From assembly GCA_035370465.1 (NCBI GenBank), contig DAOOVW010000037.1, forward strand, positions 1 to 7,122: a stretch of 7,122 nt of DNA, read 5' to 3'. Shown here in pieces: positions 1-5,211 of this stretch (position 1 is the first letter of the stretch; each line of letters starts with the position of its first letter). The notes beneath the pieces are model-generated. The model ran no database searches and had not been told where the DNA came from. It saw only the letters and a list, made by a program, of their open reading frames with translations. The stretch comes from a bacterium (GTDB lineage: Bacteria > Ratteibacteria > UBA8468 > B48-G9 > JAFGKM01). The position numbers and the translations under genes were made by a program.

Positions 1-77
1 AATCCATCCCATCCTTCCCTTGGAAAGGGAAGGAGTATCTTCCCCCTTTTAGAAAGGGGGGATGAAGGGGGGGATTT
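1..77. repeat. Hairpin-doublet repeat, type 1, copy 1
   Basis: Two successive near-perfect hairpins lie inside a segment that opens with AATCCATCCC and closes with a G-run plus ATTT. The first stem is 12-21 against 25-34 with a three-base loop (GGA). The second is CCCCCTTT at 42-49 against AAAGGGGG at 53-60. The same order of parts, including an AG..ATCTT linker between the hairpins, recurs at 5942-6030. The outer ends are loosely inverted (AATCC... against ...GGATT). The copy starts at the window edge, so its left end may be cut off. It is probably a REP- or MITE-like dispersed non-coding repeat. There is no T-run after either stem, so it does not look like a terminator. Confidence 0.75.
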
Positions 78-80
78 CAT

Positions 81-136
81 CCTTCTCCCCGTTGGGGAGA
101 AGGTAGGGATGAGGGGGATCGCTACTAACATATAAA
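81..136. repeat. Right half of type 2 composite repeat plus conserved tail
   Basis: A perfect 10-bp stem with a three-base loop (CCTTCTCCCC at 81-90, GGGGAGAAGG at 94-103) is followed by a GATGAGGGGG end. This matches the right half of the composite repeats at 1307-1440, 4049-4161 and 5797-5895. The matching left half (CCCCCCTCACC plus a CCTCTCCCC hairpin) is absent; a type 1 repeat sits there instead. Directly after the G-run, GCTACTAACATATAAA (121-136) matches 15 of 16 bases after the G-run upstream of pilM (4169-4184). I see no Shine-Dalgarno or convincing -35 box between here and pilT. Confidence 0.75.
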
Positions 137-159
137 AAAGATTAATAAATATATTAAAG

Positions 160-1239
160 ATGAGTTACAAAGGCAAATATAAAATAGGAGAAATTCTTGT
201 TTATGCAGTTGAGAAAAAAGCATCGGATATTCATATTGTTGCAAAATTTCCTGCCAATATAAGAGTCAATGGTCAATTAATTGTTACTGAATTTCCTGAA
301 CTATCTTCTGATGAATGTAAGGACTTAATTTATGATATTTTAAGTCCCTCTCAAATTAAATCATTTGAAGAAAAAAAAGAATTAGATTTTTCTTATGGAG
401 TAAGTGGATTGGGAAGATTTAGAATCAACTTACATTATCAAAGGGGCACAATAGGAATAGCAATAAGACCAATTAAAGACAAAATTCCAACATTTGCTGA
501 ACTGGGATTACCTTCTGATATGCTAAAAAAATTACTTTCTCAACCGCATGGGTTAGTTCTAATATGTGGCCCAACTGGAAGTGGAAAGTCCACTACTCTT
601 GCTTCAATGGTTGAATATCTTAATCAAAATTTTCCAATGCATATTATTACAATAGAAGACCCTATTGAGTATATTTTCAAACACAAAAGGTCAATAGTTG
701 AACAGCGGGAAATTGGAATAGATACTGACTCATTTAATGAAGCATTAAAAAGAGTTTTAAGGCAGGACCCAAATGTTGTTTTAATTGGGGAAATGAGAGA
801 TATTGAAACAATTGAAGCAGCACTAAGAATTGCTGAAACAGGGCATCTTGTTCTTGCGACTTTACATACAGGTGAAGTAATTCAAGCAATGGGAAGAATT
901 GTAAATAGTTTTTCAGAAAATTTACAACAGACAGTTAAAACACAACTTTCACTTGTTCTTCTTGGTGTCTTTGTTCAACAATTGTTACCTAAAAAAGATA
1001 ATAACGGTAGAATTCTTGCAACAGAAATAATGATAACCAATTCTGCAATAAGGAATTTAATCAGAGAAGGACACTTTGAACAAATTTATTCTCAAATTCA
1101 ATTAGGTGGAGAAAGTGGAATGAGAACAATGAATTCTTCTTTGCTTTCTCTTTACAAAAACGGACTTATTTCAAAAGACATTGCATTAGCAAATTCTCCC
1201 AATGTCAAAGAACTAAAAAAACTTTTAGGAGGCACTTAA
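160..1239 (+). CDS. pilT: Type IV pilus retraction ATPase PilT
   Basis: Hexameric cytoplasmic motor of the GspE/PilT secretion ATPase family that depolymerises the pilus and drives twitching, adhesion or DNA uptake. All hallmark motifs are visible in the 359 residues: Walker A GPTGSGKST (137-145), Asp box TIEDPIEY (164-171), Walker B VVLIGEMRD (206-214) and His box LVLATLHTG (230-238). The AIRNLIREG stretch (296-304) is the signature that separates PilT retraction motors from PilB/GspE extension motors. The N-terminal domain (about 1-110) carries the usual SDIHI start. Length is typical for PilT (about 340-370). The ATG at 160 has only a poor ribosome site (ATTAAAG), but the N-terminus aligns with family starts. 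PilC lies 351 bases downstream behind a repeat. PilB would be expected upstream, outside the window. No lesion is seen. Confidence 0.96.
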   Translation: MSYKGKYKIGEILVYAVEKKASDIHIVAKFPANIRVNGQLIVTEFPELSSDECKDLIYDILSPSQIKSFEEKKELDFSYGVSGLGRFRINLHYQRGTIGIAIRPIKDKIPTFAELGLPSDMLKKLLSQPHGLVLICGPTGSGKSTTLASMVEYLNQNFPMHIITIEDPIEYIFKHKRSIVEQREIGIDTDSFNEALKRVLRQDPNVVLIGEMRDIETIEAALRIAETGHLVLATLHTGEVIQAMGRIVNSFSENLQQTVKTQLSLVLLGVFVQQLLPKKDNNGRILATEIMITNSAIRNLIREGHFEQIYSQIQLGGESGMRTMNSSLLSLYKNGLISKDIALANSPNVKELKKLLGGT

Positions 1240-1306
1240 TACTCAGGGCAACTTAGTTGACTGAGCAGTATAAAGTAGAGAGTAGTAAGTAGCGAGATTA
1301 AAAAAG
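1240..1306. other. Spacer with small imperfect hairpin
   Basis: Right after the pilT stop, CTCAG (1242-1246) can pair with CTGAG (1261-1265), and CAAC (1249-1252) with GTTG (1256-1259), making a small interrupted hairpin. No T-run follows, so termination is doubtful. The segment also contains ACTCAGGGCA (1241-1250), one of several variants of a motif seen in other spacers. At 1281-1296 the reverse complement reads CTCGCTACTTACTACT, close to the tail found after the type 2 repeat upstream of pilT. That suggests it is the outer flank of the repeat that follows. Confidence 0.4.
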
Positions 1307-1440
1307 CCCCCCTCACCTTGAACCTCTCCCCAACGGGGAGAGGCAGAAAAGAAAAAAAGGGGAGAGGGGAAAAATAAAGAATTTTAATTTTCACTATAAT
1401 TTTCTTCGCCCCACAGGGGAGAAGATTAAGATGAGGGGGA
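1307..1440. repeat. Type 2 composite inverted repeat (pilT-pilC spacer)
   Basis: The element opens with CCCCCCTCACC (1307-1317) and closes with AGATGAGGGGG, so the two ends are inverted relative to each other. Inside are two hairpins. The left is CCTCTCCCC (1323-1331) against GGGGAGAGG (1335-1343), perfect with loop AAC. The right is CTTCGCCCC (1404-1412) against GGGGAGAAG (1416-1424), with one mismatch. An A-rich middle holds an extra GGGGAGAGG (1359-1367). The same architecture occurs at 4049-4161 and, less its left end, at 5797-5895. No ORF is convincing here. It fits a non-autonomous, MITE- or REP-doublet-like element. Confidence 0.8.
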
Positions 1441-1590
1441 ATTGTTCTACACAGGCAGTTTAAAATTAAGTTGCACGAACCAGCCCTACCCTCCTTCTCT
1501 AATGCTCAGACGGGCAAGCGCAGAAGCGATAAGTTGAGCAGACGGAGTTTTAAAGTGCAAAGTGTAAAGTAAAAAAAATAGGAATTAAAA
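1441..1590. other. Non-coding spacer with GC pocket and short tandem repeat
   Basis: No gene is seen. The stretch 1503-1546 is richer in G and C than its surroundings. It has CAGACGG twice (1507-1513 and 1539-1545) and an inverted TGCTCA/TGAGCA pair (1503-1508, 1535-1540). Next comes a tandem of AAAGTGC, AAAGTGT and AAAGT (1552-1570). AGGAAT (1580-1585) serves as a moderate ribosome site for pilC. The GC pocket could be a remnant of an inserted element, but nothing in it identifies one. Confidence 0.4.
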
Positions 1591-2808
1591 ATGGCGAAAT
1601 ATTTTTATGTAGCGAGAGATTTTTCAGGTAAAAGGAGAGAAGGAGTAATAGATGCGGATTCAAATATGACTGTAATTCTTAATTTGAGGAAACAAAATCT
1701 TATCCCTATTGAAATTAACTTTATTGGAGAAAAAGGACTTTCCCCAATAGTTTCTCAAAAAAAACAAACAAGAGGAAGAGTTTCACTTGGTGAACTTGCA
1801 ATATTTTCAAGACAATTTACTACAATGCTTGATGCAGGTGTGCCTATTATTGATATAATTGGTGACCTTTCTGAACAAACAACCAACAAATATTTTTCCT
1901 ATGTTCTTTCAAAAATAAAGATTGAAATTCAAGAAGGAAGCAATTTTTCAAATGCTTTGACAAAATTTCCAAATGTTTTTTCTCCTCTTTATGTTTCTCT
2001 TGTTAGAACAGGTGAAGAAAGTGGAAATTTAACAAAAATTATGGAAGAACTTGCAAAATATCTTGAGGACCAAATTGCACTATTAAGAAAAGTAAGACAG
2101 GCGTTAAGTTATCCTTCTGTGATATTTGTTTTTTTCTTAGGGGTTATTTCTTTTGTTTTTTTATTTTTAATCCCAAAATTTCAGTCAATTTTTACCAGTT
2201 TAGGAACTAAACTTCCTCCCCTTACAATGTTAATTTTCAATATAAGCCATGCTTTTTTCAAATTTTTTCCAGTAATTATTGTTGGAATAATTTTACTTAT
2301 AATTGCCTTTTTAATTTTTAGAAAAACCACCACAGGAAGGCAAATTATAGATACAATTAAATTAAGATTTCCTTTTTTTGGAAAACTTATTACAAAAATT
2401 ACTCTTTCAAGATTTTCTCGTTCACTTTCTACATTACTTTCAGGAGGTGTAAGTATAGTAGTTGCTTTAGAAATTGCATCATCTGGAGAAAATGTTATAG
2501 TTGAAAAAATTATAAAAAATATAAAAAAAGAAATAATATCGGGAAAAACGCTTGGTGAAGAAATGAAAAAATACAAAATTTTTCCACCACTTCTTGTGAG
2601 AATGATAAAAATAGGAGAAGAAACAGGTCGACTTGAAGATATGCTTAATAGAACTGCAAAATTTTTTAGTGATGAAGTTGATGCAACAATAAACATAATG
2701 ACTTCAATAATAGAGCCAGTGCTTATAATTGGATTAGGGGTTGTTGTTGGAATAGTTGTTTTAGCAATATATCTTCCAATTTTTCAAATTGCAGGAGCAG
2801 TAAAGTAA
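1591..2808 (+). CDS. pilC: Type IV pilus inner-membrane platform protein PilC (GspF family)
   Basis: Polytopic inner-membrane protein on which pilin subunits are assembled; its cytoplasmic domains touch the PilB and PilT motors. The 405-residue length is typical for PilC/GspF. A short N-terminal region (about 1-60) with YVARDFSGKRREG is followed by two copies of the T2SSF domain (about 70-195 and 273-398). Each carries the family's Gly-Glu motif: VRTGEESGNL (138-147) and IKIGEETGRLEDML (339-352). Hydrophobic segments lie near 176-195, 226-243 and 373-397, the usual three-helix pattern, ending in LPIFQIAGAVK. The ATG at 1591 has AGGAAT a few bases upstream. A terminator follows at 2847-2876, so pilC probably ends its transcript. 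Intact. Confidence 0.95.
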   Translation: MAKYFYVARDFSGKRREGVIDADSNMTVILNLRKQNLIPIEINFIGEKGLSPIVSQKKQTRGRVSLGELAIFSRQFTTMLDAGVPIIDIIGDLSEQTTNKYFSYVLSKIKIEIQEGSNFSNALTKFPNVFSPLYVSLVRTGEESGNLTKIMEELAKYLEDQIALLRKVRQALSYPSVIFVFFLGVISFVFLFLIPKFQSIFTSLGTKLPPLTMLIFNISHAFFKFFPVIIVGIILLIIAFLIFRKTTTGRQIIDTIKLRFPFFGKLITKITLSRFSRSLSTLLSGGVSIVVALEIASSGENVIVEKIIKNIKKEIISGKTLGEEMKKYKIFPPLLVRMIKIGEETGRLEDMLNRTAKFFSDEVDATINIMTSIIEPVLIIGLGVVVGIVVLAIYLPIFQIAGAVK

Positions 2809-2846
2809 AAATTCACTCAGGCACTGGTTCCGAAAAGAAATTTAAC

Positions 2847-2876
2847 CCCCGCGGTTATACTTTGCGGGGAATTTTT
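2847..2876 (+). terminator. Intrinsic terminator after pilC
   Basis: CCCCGC (2847-2852) pairs with GCGGGG (2864-2869) across an 11-base loop, followed at once by AATTTTT. A lower extension is possible by pairing AAATT (2838-2842) with AATTT (2870-2874) around a small bulge. It is placed 38 bases after the pilC stop and just ahead of the prepilin promoter, so it would insulate the two units. Confidence 0.7.
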
Positions 2877-2883
2877 AAAAAAT

Positions 2884-2913
2884 TTGACAAAAATATTGAC
2901 AATAAGGTATAAT
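2884..2913 (+). promoter_or_regulatory. Consensus sigma70-type promoter for the prepilin gene
   Basis: TTGACA (2884-2889) and TATAAT (2908-2913) match both consensus hexamers exactly, with an 18-base spacer, one above the optimum. A second TTGACA (2896-2901) lies inside the spacer but is only 6 bases from the -10 box, too close to work with it. Transcription would start near 2920, giving a leader of about 20 bases. A double perfect match in an AT-rich spacer, right before a well-formed ribosome site, is hard to ascribe to chance. Confidence 0.85.
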
Positions 2914-2925
2914 ATAACAAAAAAA

Positions 2926-2934
2926 AGGAGGTGA
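2926..2934 (+). promoter_or_regulatory. Perfect nine-base Shine-Dalgarno for the prepilin gene
   Basis: AGGAGGTGA complements the usual 16S rRNA 3' end over nine bases, and its GGAGG core ends nine bases before the ATG at 2941. It fixes the start of the gene and predicts very strong translation. The pilT, pilM and pilO starts in this window lack any clear site. Confidence 0.9.
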
Positions 2935-2940
2935 GAAAGG

Positions 2941-3351
2941 ATGAAGAAAATAAGAAAAATGATGAAGAACAAAAAGGGGTTCACACTAATAGAATTGATG
3001 GTTGTAGTTATCATCGTTGGTATATTAGCGTCAGTAGCAGTTCCTCTTTACACTGCTCATGTTAAGCAGGCAAAAGCATCAGAAGGCGCAGCGCTTGTTG
3101 GTTCCGTCAGAACTGCAGAGTTAGTTTATTATGCACAACATAATACATATACAGATGACAAAACTGAGTTAGGAATAGATGCATCTGCAAATAAATACTT
3201 CACTGATTACAGCTTTGACGGTGATGTGACTGCAACAGCTTTTAAAGCAATAACAACCTGTGATGATGATGCAAATTTAAAAGTCAGAATAGACCAGAAT
3301 GGGTATTTAGAATGGACTAAGGATGGTGGAACTAACTGGAACCCTTGGTAA
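2941..3351 (+). CDS. pilA: Type IV prepilin, probable major pilin (PilA-like)
   Basis: Structural subunit of the pilus fibre. A positively charged 13-residue leader (MKKIRKMMKNKKG) precedes the class III cleavage site G13/F14. Mature residue 5 is Glu (E18), as required for assembly, and F14 to about V34 forms the hydrophobic N-terminal helix (FTLIELMVVVIIVGILASVA). The mature protein would be about 123 residues, with a compact globular domain. Only one cysteine (C107) is present, so the usual C-terminal disulfide loop is missing. The tail is tryptophan-rich (W125, W133, W136). The gene has its own consensus promoter, a perfect ribosome site and a strong terminator, consistent with the most abundant protein of the system. 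A GspG-type pseudopilin is the alternative; the neighbouring pilT, pilM and pilN favour a true pilin. Confidence 0.9.
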   Translation: MKKIRKMMKNKKGFTLIELMVVVIIVGILASVAVPLYTAHVKQAKASEGAALVGSVRTAELVYYAQHNTYTDDKTELGIDASANKYFTDYSFDGDVTATAFKAITTCDDDANLKVRIDQNGYLEWTKDGGTNWNPW

Positions 3352-3360
3352 AAATTAGAA

Positions 3361-3398
3361 AAAGGGGCGGACTTAAAAGTCCGCCCCTTTCTTTTCTT
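3361..3398 (+). terminator. Strong intrinsic terminator after the prepilin gene
   Basis: A perfect 13-bp stem (3361-3373 against 3378-3390) with core GGGGCGGACT/AGTCCGCCCC and a TAAA loop is followed by a T-rich run (TTTCTTTTCTT) starting ten bases after the prepilin stop. It ends the short prepilin transcript. Confidence 0.93.
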
Positions 3399-3477
3399 CA
3401 TTGTTTTTTTCCTCTTTGTAAAAATTTTCAAAAAATTTTCTTTAATTTTTCCCCTTATAACTCACTCAAAATAACAC

Positions 3478-3496
3478 CATATTTTTAAAAAATATG
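3478..3496. promoter_or_regulatory. AT-rich palindrome upstream of hicBA remnant, possible operator
   Basis: A 19-base perfect palindrome (CATATTTTT, central A, AAAAATATG) sits about 50 bases before the hicB remnant and overlaps a TATGAT sequence (3493-3498) that could be a -10 box. HicB antitoxins often repress their own promoter through inverted repeats, so an operator is possible. The sequence is nearly all A and T, so chance is a real alternative. No -35 box is evident. Confidence 0.3.
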
Positions 3497-3542
3497 ATAA
3501 AATATATATAAAAAGTAAAATGTAGAGAGAACAAAAAGAGAT

Positions 3543-3746
3543 AAAGAAATTATATTTTTAGTAGAAGAACCCCCAGAAGGGGGATATGAAGCAAGAGCAT
3601 TAGGATATTCTATTTTTACACAGGCAGATACATTGGATAAATTAAAGAAAGAGGTCAGGGATGCTGTTAAATGTCATTTTGAAGAAGAGGAGATGCCTCT
3701 TATTATCAGGTTGCATATAGTAAAAGAGGAAGTGGTAAAAGTATGA
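3543..3746 (+). pseudogene. hicB: HicB-family antitoxin remnant without a normal start codon
   Basis: The frame ending at the TGA of 3744-3746 reads KEIIFLVEEPPEGGYEARAL and continues with GYSIFTQADTLDKLKKEVRD, then AVKCHFEEEEMPLIIRLHIV. This is a recognisable short HicB-like (UPF0150) antitoxin of about 67 residues, the partner that neutralises HicA. No ATG, GTG or TTG is in frame before the conserved start: the frame opens after the TAA at 3516-3518. At the expected start the DNA reads GAGATAAAGAAATT, where GAGATGAAAGAAATT would encode Met-Lys-Glu. One deleted G therefore explains the loss. Initiation at ATT (3549) is conceivable but rare. The stop overlaps the hicA start (ATGA), the usual antitoxin-first order. 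A sequencing error remains possible. Confidence 0.75.
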
Positions 3747-3998
3747 AAATTCCAAGAGATATAAATGGAGAAGAATTAGTAAAATTTTTAAAAAAATATG
3801 GATATGAAATTACAAGACAGAACAGGAAGTCATATCAGATTAACAACTCACAAAAATGGAACGCACCATATTACAATTCCTAAACATAAAGTTTTGAGAG
3901 TAGGAACTTTAAATTTCATCTTAAAAGATGTTGCTGAACACCTAAAATTTGAAAAAGAACTTCTAATTAAAGAAATAAAATTATGCCGTAGAAGTTGA
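3743..3998 (+). pseudogene. hicA: HicA-family mRNA interferase toxin, broken by a +1 frameshift
   Basis: HicA toxins are small double-stranded-RNA-binding-like proteins that cut mRNA. From ATG 3743 the frame reads MKIPRDINGEELVKFLKKYG then YEITRQ, and after codon 26 (CAG, 3818-3820) it leaves the family sequence and stops at 3881-3883 after 46 codons. The rest resumes in the next frame from 3822: TGSHIRLTTHKNGTHHITIP, then KHKVLRVGTLNFILKDVAEH, ending at 3998. Removing one base near 3821 would restore about 84 residues, a normal HicA length, with the catalytic His of the GSH motif. An internal ATG (3798) opens a 66-residue ORF that keeps this His but lacks the first helix. No slippery heptamer is visible, so programmed shifting is unlikely. 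With hicB also damaged, the module looks decayed. Confidence 0.82.
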
Positions 3999-4048
3999 AC
4001 AGAATTATGTTAATAAATAGTAGTGTAAAAAAATAAAAAGAAGCAAAG

Positions 4049-4184
4049 CCCCCCTCACCCTCGCCCCTCTCCCCTATGGGGAGAGGAGAAAATAAATGAA
4101 AAAAGAAAAAGGTTCCTTCCTTATTTCTTCTCCCCTTGGGGGAGAAGATAGATGAGGGGGGATTGCTTGCTACTAAAATATAAA
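4049..4184. repeat. Type 2 composite inverted repeat with conserved tail (before pilM)
   Basis: The cleanest copy. Its core (4049-4161) starts with CCCCCCTCACCC and ends with GATGAGGGGGG. The left hairpin is CCTCTCCCC (4066-4074) against GGGGAGAGG (4078-4086), loop TAT. The right is CTTCTCCCC (4127-4135) against GGGGAGAAG (4139-4147), loop TTG. Inverted identity reaches outward: left AAGCAAAGCCCCCC mirrors the reverse complement of the right side, AAGCAATCCCCCC. After the core, GCTACTAAAATATAAA (4169-4184) repeats the tail upstream of pilT. The repeat fills most of the hicA-pilM spacer and contains no gene. Confidence 0.82.
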
Positions 4185-4206
4185 TGAGGATTGGATAAAA
4201 TTAAAA

Positions 4207-5211
4207 ATGGTACCTAAAGTTGCAGTAGATATTGGAGAAAAGTATATTAAAGTGCTTGAAGGATATAGAAAAAAAGATGTTTTTCTTATAAAAAATTTTG
4301 GTATGATAGAAAATCCAGTTGAAAATTGGAAGAAAAGTACTGAGGAGGATTCATCTGGAATTTTATCTAATGTTTTAAAAGTATATCTCAAAGAACTTAA
4401 TATAAAAGATAGAAATACTGTATGTTCTATCAGTGGTGAAGGTTTAGTTATACATTATTTTGAAATACCAGAAATGCCAGAAGAAGAAATAAAAAATGCA
4501 GTTGAGATTGAAGTTCTTCAGGTAATTCCAACAGGAATTGAAAATATAGAATATGATTATTCTGTATTCAATGTTGGAGGGAAAAAATATGTTTTTTTTG
4601 TTGGGTATCCAAAAGAAAAATGTGATTTCATTTTAAATGTTTTTCAAAAATCAGGACTTAAACCATTAATTATGGATATAGATGGTCTTGCTCTTGTTAA
4701 TTGTTATAATTATGTGAAAAAGAATAATTGGCAATTACCTGTTTTTATTCTTAATTTGGGGCATAACACAACAAACCTTTCAATTGCTCAAAAGGATGGA
4801 TTTATTTTTGTTAGAGATATTCCTTTTGGTGGGAATAATGTAATAAATTTTATATCTGAAACAAAAGAAATTTCAATTGAAGAAAGTGAAAAATTTATTA
4901 CAGATGAGGAGAATTATGAAGAAGTAAAAAATGCTGTAAAAAACTCCTCTGAAGAACTTTTGAGAGAAATTGAAATAGGGGTGGAGTATTTTAGAACAAG
5001 AACAGGAGAAAGACCATCTGAATTTCTTATAACAGGTGGAAGTTCTACTCTTTCTGGTTTAAAACAATTGTTAGAAGAAGAATTACAGGAAAATATTGAA
5101 ATATGGAATCCATTTGAATACATAGATGAAAATTTAGTTCCTCCTGATATAAAAGAACGGGGTAGGTTTTTTTCTATATCATTAGGGCTTCTTACAAGGA
5201 AAATTGGATGA
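4207..5211 (+). CDS. pilM: Type IV pilus assembly protein PilM (actin-like ATPase)
   Basis: Cytoplasmic FtsA/actin-fold protein that binds the N-terminal tail of PilN and anchors the alignment complex. The 334 residues show the nucleotide-binding layout of the family: phosphate-1 loop VAVDIGEKYIKVLEG (5-19), a PilM-type 1C domain region with IPEMPEEEIKNAVEIEVLQV (87-106), phosphate-2 loop LNLGHNTTNL (182-191) and the adenosine motif LITGGSSTLSGL (274-285). The phosphate-2 motif has Asn (N183) where actin-fold ATPases usually carry Asp. The ATG at 4207 lacks a close Shine-Dalgarno, though its residue 2-8 context matches family starts. Its stop overlaps the pilN start by four bases, implying coupled translation. 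Length is normal (about 330-360). Confidence 0.93.
   Translation: MVPKVAVDIGEKYIKVLEGYRKKDVFLIKNFGMIENPVENWKKSTEEDSSGILSNVLKVYLKELNIKDRNTVCSISGEGLVIHYFEIPEMPEEEIKNAVEIEVLQVIPTGIENIEYDYSVFNVGGKKYVFFVGYPKEKCDFILNVFQKSGLKPLIMDIDGLALVNCYNYVKKNNWQLPVFILNLGHNTTNLSIAQKDGFIFVRDIPFGGNNVINFISETKEISIEESEKFITDEENYEEVKNAVKNSSEELLREIEIGVEYFRTRTGERPSEFLITGGSSTLSGLKQLLEEELQENIEIWNPFEYIDENLVPPDIKERGRFFSISLGLLTRKIG

Noticed and set aside
2181..2696. Minus-strand 171-residue ORF opposite pilC
   Set aside because: It lies wholly inside a well-conserved pilC frame and its sequence is the kind of hydrophobic shadow expected from an AT-rich membrane gene read backwards.
2817..3014. Minus-strand 65-residue ORF over the prepilin promoter
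   Set aside because: It covers the terminator, promoter and leader-peptide coding region of the prepilin unit, and shows only low-complexity hydrophobic sequence.
3818..3824. Programmed ribosomal frameshift in hicA
   Set aside because: The junction (CAG AAC AGG) has no slippery heptamer, no visible stimulatory structure and no internal Shine-Dalgarno at the right place. HicA proteins are not known to need one.
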